DNA from: Crocinitomicaceae bacterium
GTDB lineage: Bacteria; Bacteroidota; Bacteroidia; Flavobacteriales_D; Crocinitomicaceae
DNA length: 56,308 nucleotides
Reading direction: 5' to 3'
Assembly: GCA_029251865.1 (NCBI GenBank)
Contig: JAQXCN010000058.1
Coordinates: 1-56,308, forward strand
How positions within the stretch are numbered: the first letter of the stretch is position 1; each line of letters starts with the position of its first letter. The translations under genes were made by a program, and so were the position numbers. Under the pieces are notes generated by a model. It was not told where the DNA came from and did not search any database. It saw nothing but the letters and a program-made list of their open reading frames with translations. Shown one piece after another: positions 29,856 to 39,396 of the stretch.

Positions 29856-31950
29856 ATGCAATCTTACCCCAGTCTGGTTTATTGGCAAGAATAAGCTCTA
29901 TGGTCTTTAGTATTCGAATATTTTCAGGTTTAGTGAAATTAGGATCATTATTAATAAGTTTTCTGGCTGCTTCTCGGGCCATGGATACAATTGCGCCGTC
30001 CTTCCTTAGGTCAGATATTTTTAAATCAAGTTCGCCACTTTGCTGAGTGCCCATTAAGTCTCCAGGCCCCCGAAGCTGAAGGTCAACTTCTGCAATGTCG
30101 AATCCGTCGTTTGAATTAACCATTGTTTGCATTCTTTTCTTTGATTCTCTTGAAAGCTCAAGTTTAGTCATTAGAATACAGAATGATTGTTCTCCACCAC
30201 GCCCTACACGCCCGCGTAGCTGATGTAACTGAGATAAACCGAACCGCTCTGCACTTTCGATGATCATCATAGTCGCATTTGGAACATTTACGCCAACCTC
30301 AATTACAGTAGTTGCGACCATGATTTGCGTTTCTCCTTTGATGAAGCGTTGCATTTCAAATTCTTTCTCATCGCTTTTCATTTGTCCGTGGACGATACTT
30401 ACTTTAAATTCTGGCAAAGGAAAGGCTCTTGTAACCGCTTCATAACCATCCATTAGGTTATGAAAGTCTAGTTTTTCAGACTCCTGTATGAGTGGAAAGA
30501 CCATATAAACTTGACGCCCTTTATCAATTTGTTTTTGTACAAATTCAAAAACTTGAAGACGGTTTTTTTCAAAGCGATGAAATGTTTGTATTTCTTTTCT
30601 GCCAGGAGGCAATTCGTCAATTACGGAAACCTCAAGATCTCCGTAAAATGTCATTGCTAGTGTCCTGGGAATAGGTGTCGCTGTCATAATGAGGATATGT
30701 GGAGGTTGTACGTTTTTTTTCCACATTTTTGAACGTTGCGCAACACCAAACCTGTGTTGTTCATCAATAACAACTAATCCAATGTTTTTAAATTGAACTG
30801 TGTCCTCAAGAAGTGCATGGGTACCAACTAGTAAATGAACAGAGCCATCAAGTAACCCTTTGTGTATTTCAGTACGCTTGGCTTTTTTTGTCGAACCTGT
30901 AAGTAATTCAATTTTAATAGGTAAGCCGGCTGTGAACTCTTTTAAGGTTTCAAAGTGTTGGTTGGCTAAGATCTCAGTTGGTGCCATTATTGCACTTTGA
31001 TAATTATTACCTATTGTGATTAGCATTGAAATCAGTGCAACTAAAGTTTTACCACTTCCCACATCGCCTTGAAGAAGTCTGTTCATATGCATGCCGCTTA
31101 AAAAGTCTTTTCTAATTTCTTTGACGACACGTTTTTGAGCACCAGTTAGTTCAAATGGAAGGTGCTTGTCATAAAAGGAGGAGAATAATGTACCAATTTC
31201 ATTGAAAATAAATCCTTTGTGTCGCGCAGAGCTAAGCTTTTTTCGAATGAGTAGTTCCAGTTGAAGATAAAACAGTTCTTCGAATTTCAATCGAATACGC
31301 GCAGCTTGAATATCAGCTTGATTGGCTGGTTGGTGTACTTTAACTAGCGCCTCTTTTTTTGATAAGAGTCTATTATCGGTGCAGATATCATTTGAAAGTG
31401 TTTCTGGAAAAGACGGTCCAATTTGAGGTATTATTAACGCAATTAACTTTTCTATGCCTTTGGAATTTAATCCTTTAGAACTTAGTTTTTCTGTACTAGG
31501 GTAGAGTGGAAAAAAACCAGTTCTTACGTTTTGGCTCGAAGCTAGAGTCATTTCGGGGTGAGGAATTGACCATTTTTGGGCGTATACTTTCGCTTTTCCA
31601 AAAATGTGATACACTTCATTAACCTTTAGGTTGTCTTTGATCCATTTGCCGCCTTGAAACCAAACCAATTCAATATAACCAGTATCGTCTCCGAATCGTG
31701 CAGATAGTTTCTTATACCGACCTTTTCCAGATTCTCTAATCTGATCAATTTTCCCTCTCAGTAAAACATGATTATCGGTGTATTGTATCTCCTTTATTTT
31801 CGTAAAAGAAGTTCGGTCAACATATCTGTAAGGGAAATGAAAGAGCAAGTCGCCATAGGTTTGTATGCCAAGCTCTTTTTTGAGTAAAATGGCTTTTTGA
31901 GGACCAACACCCTTTAAATATTCAATAGGAGTCGCAGCCAAATCGTTCAT
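29854..31950 (-). CDS. recG: ATP-dependent DNA helicase RecG
   Basis: RecG remodels stalled replication forks and branched DNA. The protein is 698 residues, a normal length. The N-terminal wedge (OB-fold) domain comes first, with EYLKGVGPQKA near residue 10. The helicase motifs follow: GDVGSGKT (Walker A, about 295), DEQHRFG (Walker B), TATPIPRTL and QLRGRVGRG. The gene starts 16 bases after accA, so the two probably share a transcript. Confidence 0.97.
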   Translation of the reverse strand: MNDLAATPIEYLKGVGPQKAILLKKELGIQTYGDLLFHFPYRYVDRTSFTKIKEIQYTDNHVLLRGKIDQIRESGKGRYKKLSARFGDDTGYIELVWFQGGKWIKDNLKVNEVYHIFGKAKVYAQKWSIPHPEMTLASSQNVRTGFFPLYPSTEKLSSKGLNSKGIEKLIALIIPQIGPSFPETLSNDICTDNRLLSKKEALVKVHQPANQADIQAARIRLKFEELFYLQLELLIRKKLSSARHKGFIFNEIGTLFSSFYDKHLPFELTGAQKRVVKEIRKDFLSGMHMNRLLQGDVGSGKTLVALISMLITIGNNYQSAIMAPTEILANQHFETLKEFTAGLPIKIELLTGSTKKAKRTEIHKGLLDGSVHLLVGTHALLEDTVQFKNIGLVVIDEQHRFGVAQRSKMWKKNVQPPHILIMTATPIPRTLAMTFYGDLEVSVIDELPPGRKEIQTFHRFEKNRLQVFEFVQKQIDKGRQVYMVFPLIQESEKLDFHNLMDGYEAVTRAFPLPEFKVSIVHGQMKSDEKEFEMQRFIKGETQIMVATTVIEVGVNVPNATMMIIESAERFGLSQLHQLRGRVGRGGEQSFCILMTKLELSRESKKRMQTMVNSNDGFDIAEVDLQLRGPGDLMGTQQSGELDLKISDLRKDGAIVSMAREAARKLINNDPNFTKPENIRILKTIELILANKPDWGKIA

Positions 31951-31966
31951 CAGGAAAGTTTAGTTT

Positions 31967-32923
31967 TTAATGTTTCCAGATTCCCATTTTATTGAACTTA
32001 TCAACTCTTTGGTTGATGCGCTCTTCAGGATCAATAGTTTCTAGTTCTTGTACTGCTTTCTTGATGTATTTTTTTACACGCTCAAAAATGAGGTGTTCCG
32101 AACGGTGGGCTCCGTCGATGGGCTCTTTAATGACATCGTCAACGAGCTTATTTTTGGTCATATCTTTTGAGGTGAGTTTCAGAGCATCAGCAGCTTTTTC
32201 CTTGAACTCCCATGAACGCCATAGAATAGATGAGCAAGATTCCGGTGATATTACCGAATACCAGGTATTTTCTAGCATTACTACCTTGTCGCCAACACCA
32301 ATACCTAGGGCTCCTCCTGAAGCACCTTCGCCAATAATAATACAGATGACAGGGACTTTTAAACGCATCATTTCATAGATATTTCGCGCAATGGCTTCCC
32401 CTTGACCTCTTTCCTCTGCTTCAAGACCAGGAAAGGCACCTGGAGTATCAATGAAGGTAACTATGGGTTTGTTGAATTTCTCTGCAAGCTTCATGAGTCG
32501 AAGAGCTTTTCTGTATCCTTCAGGGTTTGGCATTCCAAAATTCCTGTATTGTCTCATTTTAGTATTGACACCTTTTTGCTGACCAATAAACATTACAGTT
32601 TTTCCATCAACCAATCCGAACCCACCTACCATGGCTTTGTCATCCTTGACGTTTCTGTCGCCATGAAGCTCAATGAACTTGCCTTCTGTAATAGCGTTAA
32701 CATACGCTAATGTATATGGTCGCTCTGGATGTCTTGAAAGTTGTACCCTCTGCCAAGGTGTGAGGTTGGTGAATATTTCTTTGGTTTTCTTTTTAAGCTT
32801 TTGCTCGAGTTCTTGAATTTTATCAGTCATATCGAGATCTGAAGTGTCCCCAATTTCTTTGGTTTTTTCAATTTGCTCTTCAATCGCCTTTATAGGCTCT
32901 TCAAAATCTAAGTAAATACTCAT
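31967..32923 (-). CDS. accA: acetyl-CoA carboxylase carboxyltransferase subunit alpha
   Basis: With AccD it transfers the carboxyl group from biotin to acetyl-CoA, the first step of fatty acid synthesis. The 318-residue protein begins [11 protein letters not shown] and has the helical N-terminus, then [33 protein letters not shown] and [12 protein letters not shown], which form the oxyanion and CoA sites. A candidate promoter lies just upstream; recG follows after 16 bases. Confidence 0.97.
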   Translation of the reverse strand: MSIYLDFEEPIKAIEEQIEKTKEIGDTSDLDMTDKIQELEQKLKKKTKEIFTNLTPWQRVQLSRHPERPYTLAYVNAITEGKFIELHGDRNVKDDKAMVGGFGLVDGKTVMFIGQQKGVNTKMRQYRNFGMPNPEGYRKALRLMKLAEKFNKPIVTFIDTPGAFPGLEAEERGQGEAIARNIYEMMRLKVPVICIIIGEGASGGALGIGVGDKVVMLENTWYSVISPESCSSILWRSWEFKEKAADALKLTSKDMTKNKLVDDVIKEPIDGAHRSEHLIFERVKKYIKKAVQELETIDPEERINQRVDKFNKMGIWKH

Positions 32924-32946
32924 ATATCAGTGAATTTTTATCAAAA

Positions 32947-32954
32947 CAAAGGTA
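32947..32954 (-). promoter_or_regulatory. candidate -7 promoter element upstream of accA
   Basis: On the minus strand TACCTTTG matches TAnnTTTG and lies 24-31 bases before the accA start. No good -33 TTTG is found at the expected spacing, so this is weak. Confidence 0.35.
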
Positions 32955-32992
32955 TTAAAAAGTTTGATTTAATGGTTGATTTACCCACATTC

Positions 32993-34093
32993 TCAGCGGG
33001 TATAATTCCATGTGCTAAAAGCAAAGCTCCATTTATCTTTGAGCTTTCTTTTAACGTCATCTGCTAAGGGCGTGAATTTGTTTTTTTTATAACCTTTATT
33101 TTTATTCACATATTGTTCGAAAAATGGCAATGCTTTCTCAAAGTCAGCTATGTTTAATTCTGAATAAATATGTTTCAAGGTGTGAATTGGATCCTTCGAT
33201 AATTCAGTAAAGGAAACTTCACATAATTGTGATTTGGGAATAGCATTCCGTTCTTTAATGAATTTTTTCATTACCAACTCGTAACTATTTATGACTGTTT
33301 CAGAAATTGCGTTTTGTGAGTATTCCTGAAGAAATTGTGATTTTATTGTCGTGTTGTAAAGGTGAACTGTCGATTGGTAAACCTCATATGGATTGCGATG
33401 AATGAATATAAATTTAGCTTCGGGATAGAGTTCTTTTAATACTGTTATTCTTCCAGTATTGTGTGGGTTTTTTAAAAGTAATGTTCTTTTTATCCCATTA
33501 TAAAATGCAATTTCTTGAAGCATTCGGTTGTATGTTTTTTTCCATTTATTTAATGAAGATTTTGTTGTCTTAAACAAGTGAAATTCCGTAAAGTAACTCT
33601 GGTTTTTTGGGAAGAAAAATGAGTGCATGGCACTTCTATGTGTCAAATTCGTTAAGCAATGTTCTTCCTCTGTTGGAGCAGCTGCGTTAATGAGAACATT
33701 GTCTTGAGGTCTTGTTTTAGGCATGAGCTTATTGAGTAGGGGCCGCATTGTTTTTTTTGAAATTAAAGCGACGCGAAAAAAGAAAGCTTGAAAGGCTTCG
33801 AGATGCGAAAATTGTGGGTCTTGCGAAAGCAGGTAGTGAAGGTGGGTCGTTCCGCTTCTCCAGTGCCCAATTACAAAAACTGGCGGTTTCTTTTTGAAAT
33901 CTATTTTCTGAATTTTTCTATTGAAATACAGATACTGTAACCATCTAAAAGGCGCACTTATAATGGTAAAGAACAAAATCTTAAAGCACATGCGTTTGGA
34001 TACAATACTTTTTCTATTTACGCGCCAAAGCCTCCATAAAACGCTTAAACTTGATATATATAATTGATGCTCTTTAATCGTTTTTTGGGACAT
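32993..34093 (-). CDS. sulfotransferase family protein
   Basis: The protein has 366 residues. The two PAPS-binding regions of sulfotransferases are visible: GHWRSGTTHLHYLL (5'-phosphosulfate loop, about residues 71-84) and FIHRNPYEVYQS (3'-phosphate contact, about 228-240). It would move sulfate from PAPS to a carbohydrate, lipid or protein; the acceptor is unknown. A hydrophobic stretch near the N-terminus could associate it with the membrane. It lies 28 bases after lnt and 69 bases before accA on the same strand. Confidence 0.85.
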   Translation of the reverse strand: MSQKTIKEHQLYISSLSVLWRLWRVNRKSIVSKRMCFKILFFTIISAPFRWLQYLYFNRKIQKIDFKKKPPVFVIGHWRSGTTHLHYLLSQDPQFSHLEAFQAFFFRVALISKKTMRPLLNKLMPKTRPQDNVLINAAAPTEEEHCLTNLTHRSAMHSFFFPKNQSYFTEFHLFKTTKSSLNKWKKTYNRMLQEIAFYNGIKRTLLLKNPHNTGRITVLKELYPEAKFIFIHRNPYEVYQSTVHLYNTTIKSQFLQEYSQNAISETVINSYELVMKKFIKERNAIPKSQLCEVSFTELSKDPIHTLKHIYSELNIADFEKALPFFEQYVNKNKGYKKNKFTPLADDVKRKLKDKWSFAFSTWNYTR

Positions 34094-34121
34094 GGTATTC
34101 TTTATGTATTTAAGTCATTCA

Positions 34122-35753
34122 TTAGACTTCAGTATCTTCACGATTTTTTTCCCTTAGCGGTTTGTTTGGTTTTATTTTTTTTGAAATAGCAAAAATGAAA
34201 ATAAATACACTCAGGAATGCAGCGCTTCTCCCCAGAATATCTCCATATCTCGCGAAGGCCGTCAGTTTGCTCATGAGTGGGACGTCAGCAGAAATTACAT
34301 CAGGATGCCACCATTTAGTTTCTGATACTATTGCGCCGTTGGATGAGATTACGCCGCTTTTCCCTGTATTCGCGGATCGAATAAGCCATTTTCTGTTCTC
34401 GATAGCACGCAGTCTTGCAAAGCTAAAATGTTGCTTGTATCCTGGAGTGTCTTCCCACCATCCATCATTTGTAATTACGCATAGCAGTTTGGCTCCAAGT
34501 CTTGATTGTTCAGCTACAAACTCACTAAAAACAGATTCATAGCATACAATTGGGGCGATAGACCCAAAAGGTGTATTCATTATTTTAACGCGCTCTTCCT
34601 TGCCTAGAGAACCAATGATGCCTCCGTTATCCACGGCAAGTTCCTCAAAGAATGGAACGTATTTGGAGTAAGGCACTTGCTCTACGCCTGCAACAAGCTT
34701 TGATTTATGAACAAATGTCGTTGCGGAGTCCGGCCTTAGCATCAAGCTTGAATTATAGTATTCTATAAAACGGCCGTCTTCTAATTTTCTAGAGCTTTTA
34801 GATTGTCTTTTATCAAAAGTTTTTAGTGTAGATGCACCAATGAGCAGGTTGGTATTCCACGTTGAAATACTATCTCTATACATAGGGTAGATAGACAATG
34901 CTTCTAATTCTGATTCGTCAAAGCTTGCGCTAATAGCGGTTTCAGGTGCAATAACGAGTTGTGTATTTGCATTAACTTTTTGTGAAGCTAGTTTTAATAT
35001 GCTTGTATTTTGTTCTTTAAAAGTGGAGTAATCAAATTTTTGATTGTACGGATCGATATTGGGTTGAACAATTATTGTATTGATCATTTGTTTATTCTTT
35101 TCCTGCTTGATTTGGTTTCGGTGTTGAAACCCTACAAAAATCGAGACAGCTATTGGAAGAAGTATTGCAATGGAAACAGTAATTATTGCTCCGCGAAAAT
35201 TTTGTTTCTTTTTCCATGAACGATAGGCTAAATAGCAAAGTACATTCACTGTAATTACCCATAGTGAGCCGCCTGAAACACCAGTGTATTCATACCATTG
35301 AATCCAGCTTGTTCGTATTGAAAAGGTATTACCAAGTGTAAGCCAAGGGTGGGCAAACTCCCAATGATTATGCAAGTACTCTAGACCTAGCCAATAAAAA
35401 GGGAGGGCCAAATAACCTTCCTTGCTGCCGACATACTTTCTCGTTAAATGAAAAGCTTGAAAGCAAATCGTCATTATTACTGAATTGAATAAAAACGCAA
35501 AAATAGCCCCGCCTAGACTTGCATTAATAAGCCACCATGAGGTGCCAATATTAAAAATTAGAAAACATATTAAAGAATATAGTAAAATTGTCCAAGAAGA
35601 AGATTTCGATTGGTTAATGGATGCCTCTAAGGAAAGAAGGGGAACAAATCCTATGAAAATGAGTGGTGTGATGCTTCCCGTGAAGGGGAAAGCTAAGAAA
35701 AGCATCATTCCTCCGAATGCTGCTCCTATGAATCGCTGTTTTTTATTCAACAT
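34122..35753 (-). CDS. lnt: apolipoprotein N-acyltransferase
   Basis: Lnt adds the third acyl chain to the N-terminal cysteine of lipoproteins in the inner membrane. The 543-residue protein has about six N-terminal membrane helices, then a nitrilase-like periplasmic domain with the catalytic Glu271 (APETA), Lys350 (HKSKLV) and Cys404 (IVCYESVF), and a final membrane helix (about 505-525). Length is normal. A terminator for the preceding rpmA gene separates it from rplU-rpmA. Confidence 0.95.
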   Translation of the reverse strand: MLNKKQRFIGAAFGGMMLFLAFPFTGSITPLIFIGFVPLLSLEASINQSKSSSWTILLYSLICFLIFNIGTSWWLINASLGGAIFAFLFNSVIMTICFQAFHLTRKYVGSKEGYLALPFYWLGLEYLHNHWEFAHPWLTLGNTFSIRTSWIQWYEYTGVSGGSLWVITVNVLCYLAYRSWKKKQNFRGAIITVSIAILLPIAVSIFVGFQHRNQIKQEKNKQMINTIIVQPNIDPYNQKFDYSTFKEQNTSILKLASQKVNANTQLVIAPETAISASFDESELEALSIYPMYRDSISTWNTNLLIGASTLKTFDKRQSKSSRKLEDGRFIEYYNSSLMLRPDSATTFVHKSKLVAGVEQVPYSKYVPFFEELAVDNGGIIGSLGKEERVKIMNTPFGSIAPIVCYESVFSEFVAEQSRLGAKLLCVITNDGWWEDTPGYKQHFSFARLRAIENRKWLIRSANTGKSGVISSNGAIVSETKWWHPDVISADVPLMSKLTAFARYGDILGRSAAFLSVFIFIFAISKKIKPNKPLREKNREDTEV

Positions 35754-35780
35754 CTTTTACAAATATAGTTTCTAGAAAAC

Positions 35781-35808
35781 AAAAAAGGCCGACAAGTGTC
35801 GGCCTTTC
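35781..35808 (-). terminator. hairpin terminator after rpmA
   Basis: AAAGGCCGAC pairs perfectly with GTCGGCCTTT around the loop AAGT. On the minus strand the stem is followed by a T run, fitting termination of rplU-rpmA before lnt. Confidence 0.85.
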
Positions 35809-35825
35809 AAATTCATTTGAAGGTT

Positions 35826-36098
35826 TTAAGCTTCAGCTTCAACTTCTAAAGGAACTACAGAAACAAATGAACGATTGTTCTTTTTCTTTTTGAATTCAAC
35901 CAATCCATCTTCCAATGCATAAAGCGTATGGTCTTTTCCAATGCCTACATTATCTCCTGGATGATGCTGTGTGCCTCTTTGACGAACAATTATGTTTCCT
36001 GCGATAGCAGCTTGCCCACCAAATATCTTAACACCTAATCTCTTACTTTGCGATTCACGTCCGTTTTTCGAACTACCGACTCCTTTCTTATGTGCCAT
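35826..36098 (-). CDS. rpmA: 50S ribosomal protein L27
   Basis: L27 reaches the peptidyl transferase centre with its N-terminus. The 90-residue protein begins [16 protein letters not shown] and contains [21 protein letters not shown], the family signature. It is preceded by rplU with an 11-base gap, the usual pairing, and followed by a strong hairpin. The N-terminus starts at the functional AHKK, without the cleaved extension found in Firmicutes. Confidence 0.98.
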   Translation of the reverse strand: MAHKKGVGSSKNGRESQSKRLGVKIFGGQAAIAGNIIVRQRGTQHHPGDNVGIGKDHTLYALEDGLVEFKKKKNNRSFVSVVPLEVEAEA

Positions 36099-36109
36099 TT
36101 TCTTTTATT

Positions 36110-36451
36110 TTATGCTTCCTTCGCTTTCGCTGGTTGCTTCTTAACTTTAATTCCAGTGATAGACAATTCCGTGAAAGATTGTCTGTGACCATTTTTCTTC
36201 TTGTAGCCTTTTCTACGTTTTTTCTTGAAAACAATTACTTTGTCTCCTTTTACGTGGGTTTCTACTTTTGCGGTGACTTTTGCACCTTCTACAGCCGGGG
36301 CGCCAACGTTTACATTTCCATTATCGTCGATTAATAAAACGTTATCAAACTCAACTTTTGAGCCTTCTTTCGCTTCTAGACGATGAACGTAAACCTTCTG
36401 GTCTTTTTGCACTTTAAATTGCTGCCCTGCTATCTCTACTATTGCGTACAT
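36110..36451 (-). CDS. rplU: 50S ribosomal protein L21
   Basis: The protein is 113 residues and starts [18 protein letters not shown], typical of L21, with a basic [17 protein letters not shown] stretch that contacts 23S rRNA. It has a short Ala/Lys-rich C-terminal tail. It is the first gene of the rplU-rpmA operon, with a good promoter upstream. Confidence 0.98.
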   Translation of the reverse strand: MYAIVEIAGQQFKVQKDQKVYVHRLEAKEGSKVEFDNVLLIDDNGNVNVGAPAVEGAKVTAKVETHVKGDKVIVFKKKRRKGYKKKNGHRQSFTELSITGIKVKKQPAKAKEA

Positions 36452-36489
36452 AACAATGATTACATTATAAGTTATCCAAAATTGGACGA

Positions 36490-36520
36490 CAAAGATACTA
36501 TTTTCTTCTAATGCATCAAA
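36490..36520 (-). promoter_or_regulatory. promoter of rplU-rpmA
   Basis: On the minus strand TTTG (36520-36517), a 19-base spacer and TATCTTTG (36497-36490) match both elements of the Bacteroidota housekeeping promoter exactly. The start of transcription is predicted near 36483, about 32 bases before the rplU ATG. Confidence 0.75.
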
Positions 36521-36547
36521 ATTATTCGCGTGAAATCACGCATAGAT

Positions 36548-37444
36548 TTAGTGCTTTTTGGAATTGGCTATAAAAACCCCCATTAACGCAATTAGCATAC
36601 CTCCAATCTGAGGGCCATTTATACGTTCATTAAAGAATAATCCGATGATGACTGCTACGATGGGTATGAAGTATGTTACGGAGCTCGCGAATAGTGCGGA
36701 TGTGTTCTTAATAATAGTATTGAAAATGAACAGTGCTAGGGCTGTTCCGATTAAAGAAAGGATCAGTATTGAGCCGAATCCATTTCTTACATCTTCGGTG
36801 TTTTTGAATACAGAGAGCGTATCTTCTAAAAAAAATAATCCAATAGCTGGGATTAACAATAAAAGAAAGGCCACGGAAGCAATATCGAGGGATTTATAAT
36901 GCGAGAGTTTGTAGCGAATTACGCTCAAACTGATAGCATAACACAATGTTGCGCAAACGACACTTATAATGTGGCTCCATTCTCCACTCAAAGAGTTTTG
37001 TTTCCCGAAGTAAATCAGAGCGGTAACGCCCAAGAGACCAATAAAAGCGCCTGTGAATTGCCTGGCTGAGATTTGATCATTAAAAATAATTAGTGCAATG
37101 AAAATAGTGAAAATGGGAGTTGTACTATTCAGCATTCCAGCCAAGCCAGAGGTGATTCCAGTCTCTGCGTATGTAAATAGGAATGCGGGTAATAAATTCC
37201 CACACAGTGCCACAATTACAAACGAAAATAAGTCTTTTTTGAAGTTTACTTTCCGAATGGCGAAAAGCCCAAATGGAAGTAGAGCAATGCTTGCAATGAG
37301 TATTCTTAGCGTCGCCACCTGATTTGAAGAAAAAATTGAAGCGCCTTCGTCGTTATACATTGCTGTTTTCATCAAAATGAACGAGCTCCCCCAAATTAAG
37401 GAGAGTAGAAGGAGTAGAAGCCAGTATTTCGCTGAGATTTTCAC
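36548..37444 (-). CDS. EamA/DMT-family transporter
   Basis: The 298-residue protein has about ten membrane helices in two EamA repeats, with the N-terminal pattern LIWGSSFILMK and a second repeat beginning near residue 155. Members export amino acids, metabolites or other small molecules; the substrate is unknown. The start is GTG (37442-37444), as no ATG is available nearby. It is divergent from mraZ across a 222-base spacer that holds MraZ-box-like repeats. Confidence 0.9.
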   Translation of the reverse strand: MKISAKYWLLLLLLSLIWGSSFILMKTAMYNDEGASIFSSNQVATLRILIASIALLPFGLFAIRKVNFKKDLFSFVIVALCGNLLPAFLFTYAETGITSGLAGMLNSTTPIFTIFIALIIFNDQISARQFTGAFIGLLGVTALIYFGKQNSLSGEWSHIISVVCATLCYAISLSVIRYKLSHYKSLDIASVAFLLLLIPAIGLFFLEDTLSVFKNTEDVRNGFGSILILSLIGTALALFIFNTIIKNTSALFASSVTYFIPIVAVIIGLFFNERINGPQIGGMLIALMGVFIANSKKH

Positions 37445-37501
37445 CCTGCAAAATTAAGGAAATTACAATCTCTTAAAAATAAGGACGTAAAATAAAGTTA
37501 T

Positions 37502-37519
37502 CCACTTTTTACCACTTTT
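37502..37519 (-). promoter_or_regulatory. MraZ-box-like repeat, copy 1 (reverse orientation)
   Basis: Read on the minus strand, the site contains GTGGTAAAAAGTGG, an exact copy of the 14 bases at 37620-37633. The two GTGG units are 10 bases apart, one helical turn, as in the tandem repeats bound by MraZ upstream of its own operon in other bacteria. Function is inferred from position and periodicity. Confidence 0.6.
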
Positions 37520-37619
37520 GTAATTTATACGTAAATCTTTGTTTAGTATGGATTAAGGGTGTAATTTTGAAACAAAAAAATCAAACAAGCGTTATAAGTT
37601 ATTAACAATTTGATTATCG

Positions 37620-37638
37620 GTGGTAAAAAGTGGTAAAA
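37620..37638 (+). promoter_or_regulatory. MraZ-box-like repeat, copy 2
   Basis: GTGGTAAAAAGTGGTAAAA carries two GTGG units spaced 10 bases apart and ends 28 bases before the mraZ start. Family knowledge: MraZ octamers bind short direct repeats of about 10-base period upstream of mraZ and repress the dcw operon. The inverted partner lies about 105 bases upstream. Confidence 0.65.
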
Positions 37639-37666
37639 TTCCATTATTTTTACTCATAGTTTCGTT

Positions 37667-38128
37667 ATGGCTGGATTAGTAGGAGAATTTGAGGTAAAGT
37701 TAGATAGCAAGGGTAGATTTCTATTCCCTTCAGGTCTAAGGAAGCAGTTGGCTCCGACTGCCCAGCGTGATTTTATGTTAAACAAAGGTTTTGAGGATTG
37801 TCTTACGCTTTATCCCATTATGGATTGGGAGAAAATGAGTGAGCGATTATCTCAGATGAACTTGTTTAAACCGAAGAATCGAATGTTTTATCGTTTGTTT
37901 CATCAAGGCGCAAAACAAATTGCACTTGATAACGCAGGTCGTGTTTTAATACCGACAGCTCATGCTGAGAGAATTGGCTTAGGGCAAGAGGTGATGCTTA
38001 TTGCATACAATGACCGCGTTGAAATATGGGATAAATCCAAGTACTTCAGCATGATTGAAGAGAACATAACGGACTTTGCAGAATTAGCAAATGAAGTAAT
38101 GGGAGACTTGGATGAATCAACAGAATAA
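37667..38128 (+). CDS. mraZ: division/cell-wall cluster transcriptional repressor MraZ
   Basis: MraZ is an AbrB-fold protein that binds the promoter of its own cluster. The 153-residue protein has two SpoVT/AbrB-like halves: GEFEVKLDSKGRFLFPSGLR (residues about 5-24) and IALDNAGRVLIPTAHA (about 84-99), each with the D-x-x-G-R core. It is the first gene of the dcw cluster and overlaps rsmH by 17 bases. Two repeats likely to be its operators lie upstream. Confidence 0.96.
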   Translation: MAGLVGEFEVKLDSKGRFLFPSGLRKQLAPTAQRDFMLNKGFEDCLTLYPIMDWEKMSERLSQMNLFKPKNRMFYRLFHQGAKQIALDNAGRVLIPTAHAERIGLGQEVMLIAYNDRVEIWDKSKYFSMIEENITDFAELANEVMGDLDESTE

Positions 38129-39029
38129 TAAATACCACATACCGGTTCTGCGTGATGCTTGCATTGAGGGGTTAGATATTAACCCTGACGGCATTTATGT
38201 TGATGTTACTTTCGGTGGCGGTGGGCATTCAAGAGTTATTTATGATAAGCTCTCTTCCAAAGGGGCTCTTTATGCATTGGATCAAGACGAAGATGCTTTA
38301 CGGAATGTTTGGGATGCGCCGAATTTTCATTTTATTCAATCCAACTTTTCTTTTCTTTCAAATCAACTAAGGCTTAAGGGGGTTACTCGGGTTGATGGGA
38401 TACTCGCAGATTTAGGTGTGTCCTCTCATCAGTTTGATGAAGGAGCTCGCGGTTTTTCAATACGAAATGAGGGGGCTTTAGATATGCGAATGAATGCTTC
38501 TGCTTCTCGAAATGCAGCTGATATACTTAATGATTGTGAAGAGGAAGAATTGGTTTCAATTTTCCGGAAGTATGGAGAGATAAGGAACGCGAAAAAATTA
38601 GCTTATGAACTCGTTAAATACCGCCAATCTGGGCAGTTAAGCACAACTCAGGAATTCATCAAGTTTCTGTCTGGTTTTGCCCCGAAATTCAAAGAAAACA
38701 GGTATTACGCTCAGGTCTTTCAAGCGGTAAGAATCGAGGTGAACCAGGAGATAAAAGTACTTGAGGACTTGCTCATACAGTCAGAAAAGATAATTGCTCC
38801 TGAGGGTAGATTGGTTGTTCTGTCTTATCACTCATTAGAGGATAGGCTTGTGAAAAATTTTCTAAAGAAGGGAAATCTAGAAGGTCAGCTTGAAAAAGAT
38901 TTTTTTGGTAATCCAATTAAGCCCTTTTCAGAAGTGACAAGAAAGCCGGTAATACCAAGTGAAGATGAAATCAAATTGAATTCTCGTGCGCGAAGTGCGA
39001 AGTTAAGAATAGGAGAACGAAATGGCTAA
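38112..39029 (+). CDS. rsmH: 16S rRNA (cytosine1402-N4)-methyltransferase
   Basis: RsmH (MraW) methylates C1402 of 16S rRNA using S-adenosylmethionine. The 305-residue protein shows YHIPVLRD at the start, the SAM-binding DVTFGGGGHS, DGILADLGVSSHQ and the late VLSYHSLEDRLVK signature. It overlaps mraZ by 17 bases and the ftsL-like gene by eight. Confidence 0.97.
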   Translation: MNQQNNKYHIPVLRDACIEGLDINPDGIYVDVTFGGGGHSRVIYDKLSSKGALYALDQDEDALRNVWDAPNFHFIQSNFSFLSNQLRLKGVTRVDGILADLGVSSHQFDEGARGFSIRNEGALDMRMNASASRNAADILNDCEEEELVSIFRKYGEIRNAKKLAYELVKYRQSGQLSTTQEFIKFLSGFAPKFKENRYYAQVFQAVRIEVNQEIKVLEDLLIQSEKIIAPEGRLVVLSYHSLEDRLVKNFLKKGNLEGQLEKDFFGNPIKPFSEVTRKPVIPSEDEIKLNSRARSAKLRIGERNG

Positions 39030-39396
39030 AAAGAAAATCACTTCTCAGTCAGATCGAAACGTGCGAAAAAAGCCTAACGCATTAACGCAAATATTAAACG
39101 GAGAGTTTTTAACGAAATCGTTTGTCCTTAATAATTTACCATTCATATTTTTTGGTCTATTTCTACTGATCTTATTTGTCTCTAAAGGCTACTATGTCAA
39201 GCAAATCAATGATGATATAAAGGAGACGGAGTTAGAGGTTAATCAGAATGCAGCTGAATTTCTTGAAGTAAAGTCCTCTTTTGAGGCGAAAACCAAAAGG
39301 CAAGATCTAATTGAAAAACTTGGGGATAGAAACTTGAAAGAGTCCTTGAATGCAACTAAAGTAATACGAATTAAACCTTCTAGAAATGACAGATAA
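39022..39396 (+). CDS. ftsL: FtsL-like cell division protein
   Basis: The 124-residue protein has a basic cytoplasmic N-terminus, one membrane helix (about 36-56) and a periplasmic helical region (about 60-105) likely to form a coiled coil, the layout of FtsL. Position between rsmH and ftsI is the FtsL position in dcw clusters. FtsL bridges FtsQ/FtsB to FtsW-FtsI in the divisome. Sequence conservation of FtsL is low, so the call rests mainly on layout and place. Confidence 0.85.
   Translation: MAKKKITSQSDRNVRKKPNALTQILNGEFLTKSFVLNNLPFIFFGLFLLILFVSKGYYVKQINDDIKETELEVNQNAAEFLEVKSSFEAKTKRQDLIEKLGDRNLKESLNATKVIRIKPSRNDR

Noticed and set aside
37449-37456. TAATTTTG on the minus strand as a promoter of the EamA gene
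   Set aside because: It would give a leaderless mRNA and has no -33 element at the right spacing.
37498-37506. TTATCCACT, one mismatch from a DnaA box
   Set aside because: A single site without companions or origin-type features; it overlaps the MraZ-box-like repeat and is probably chance.
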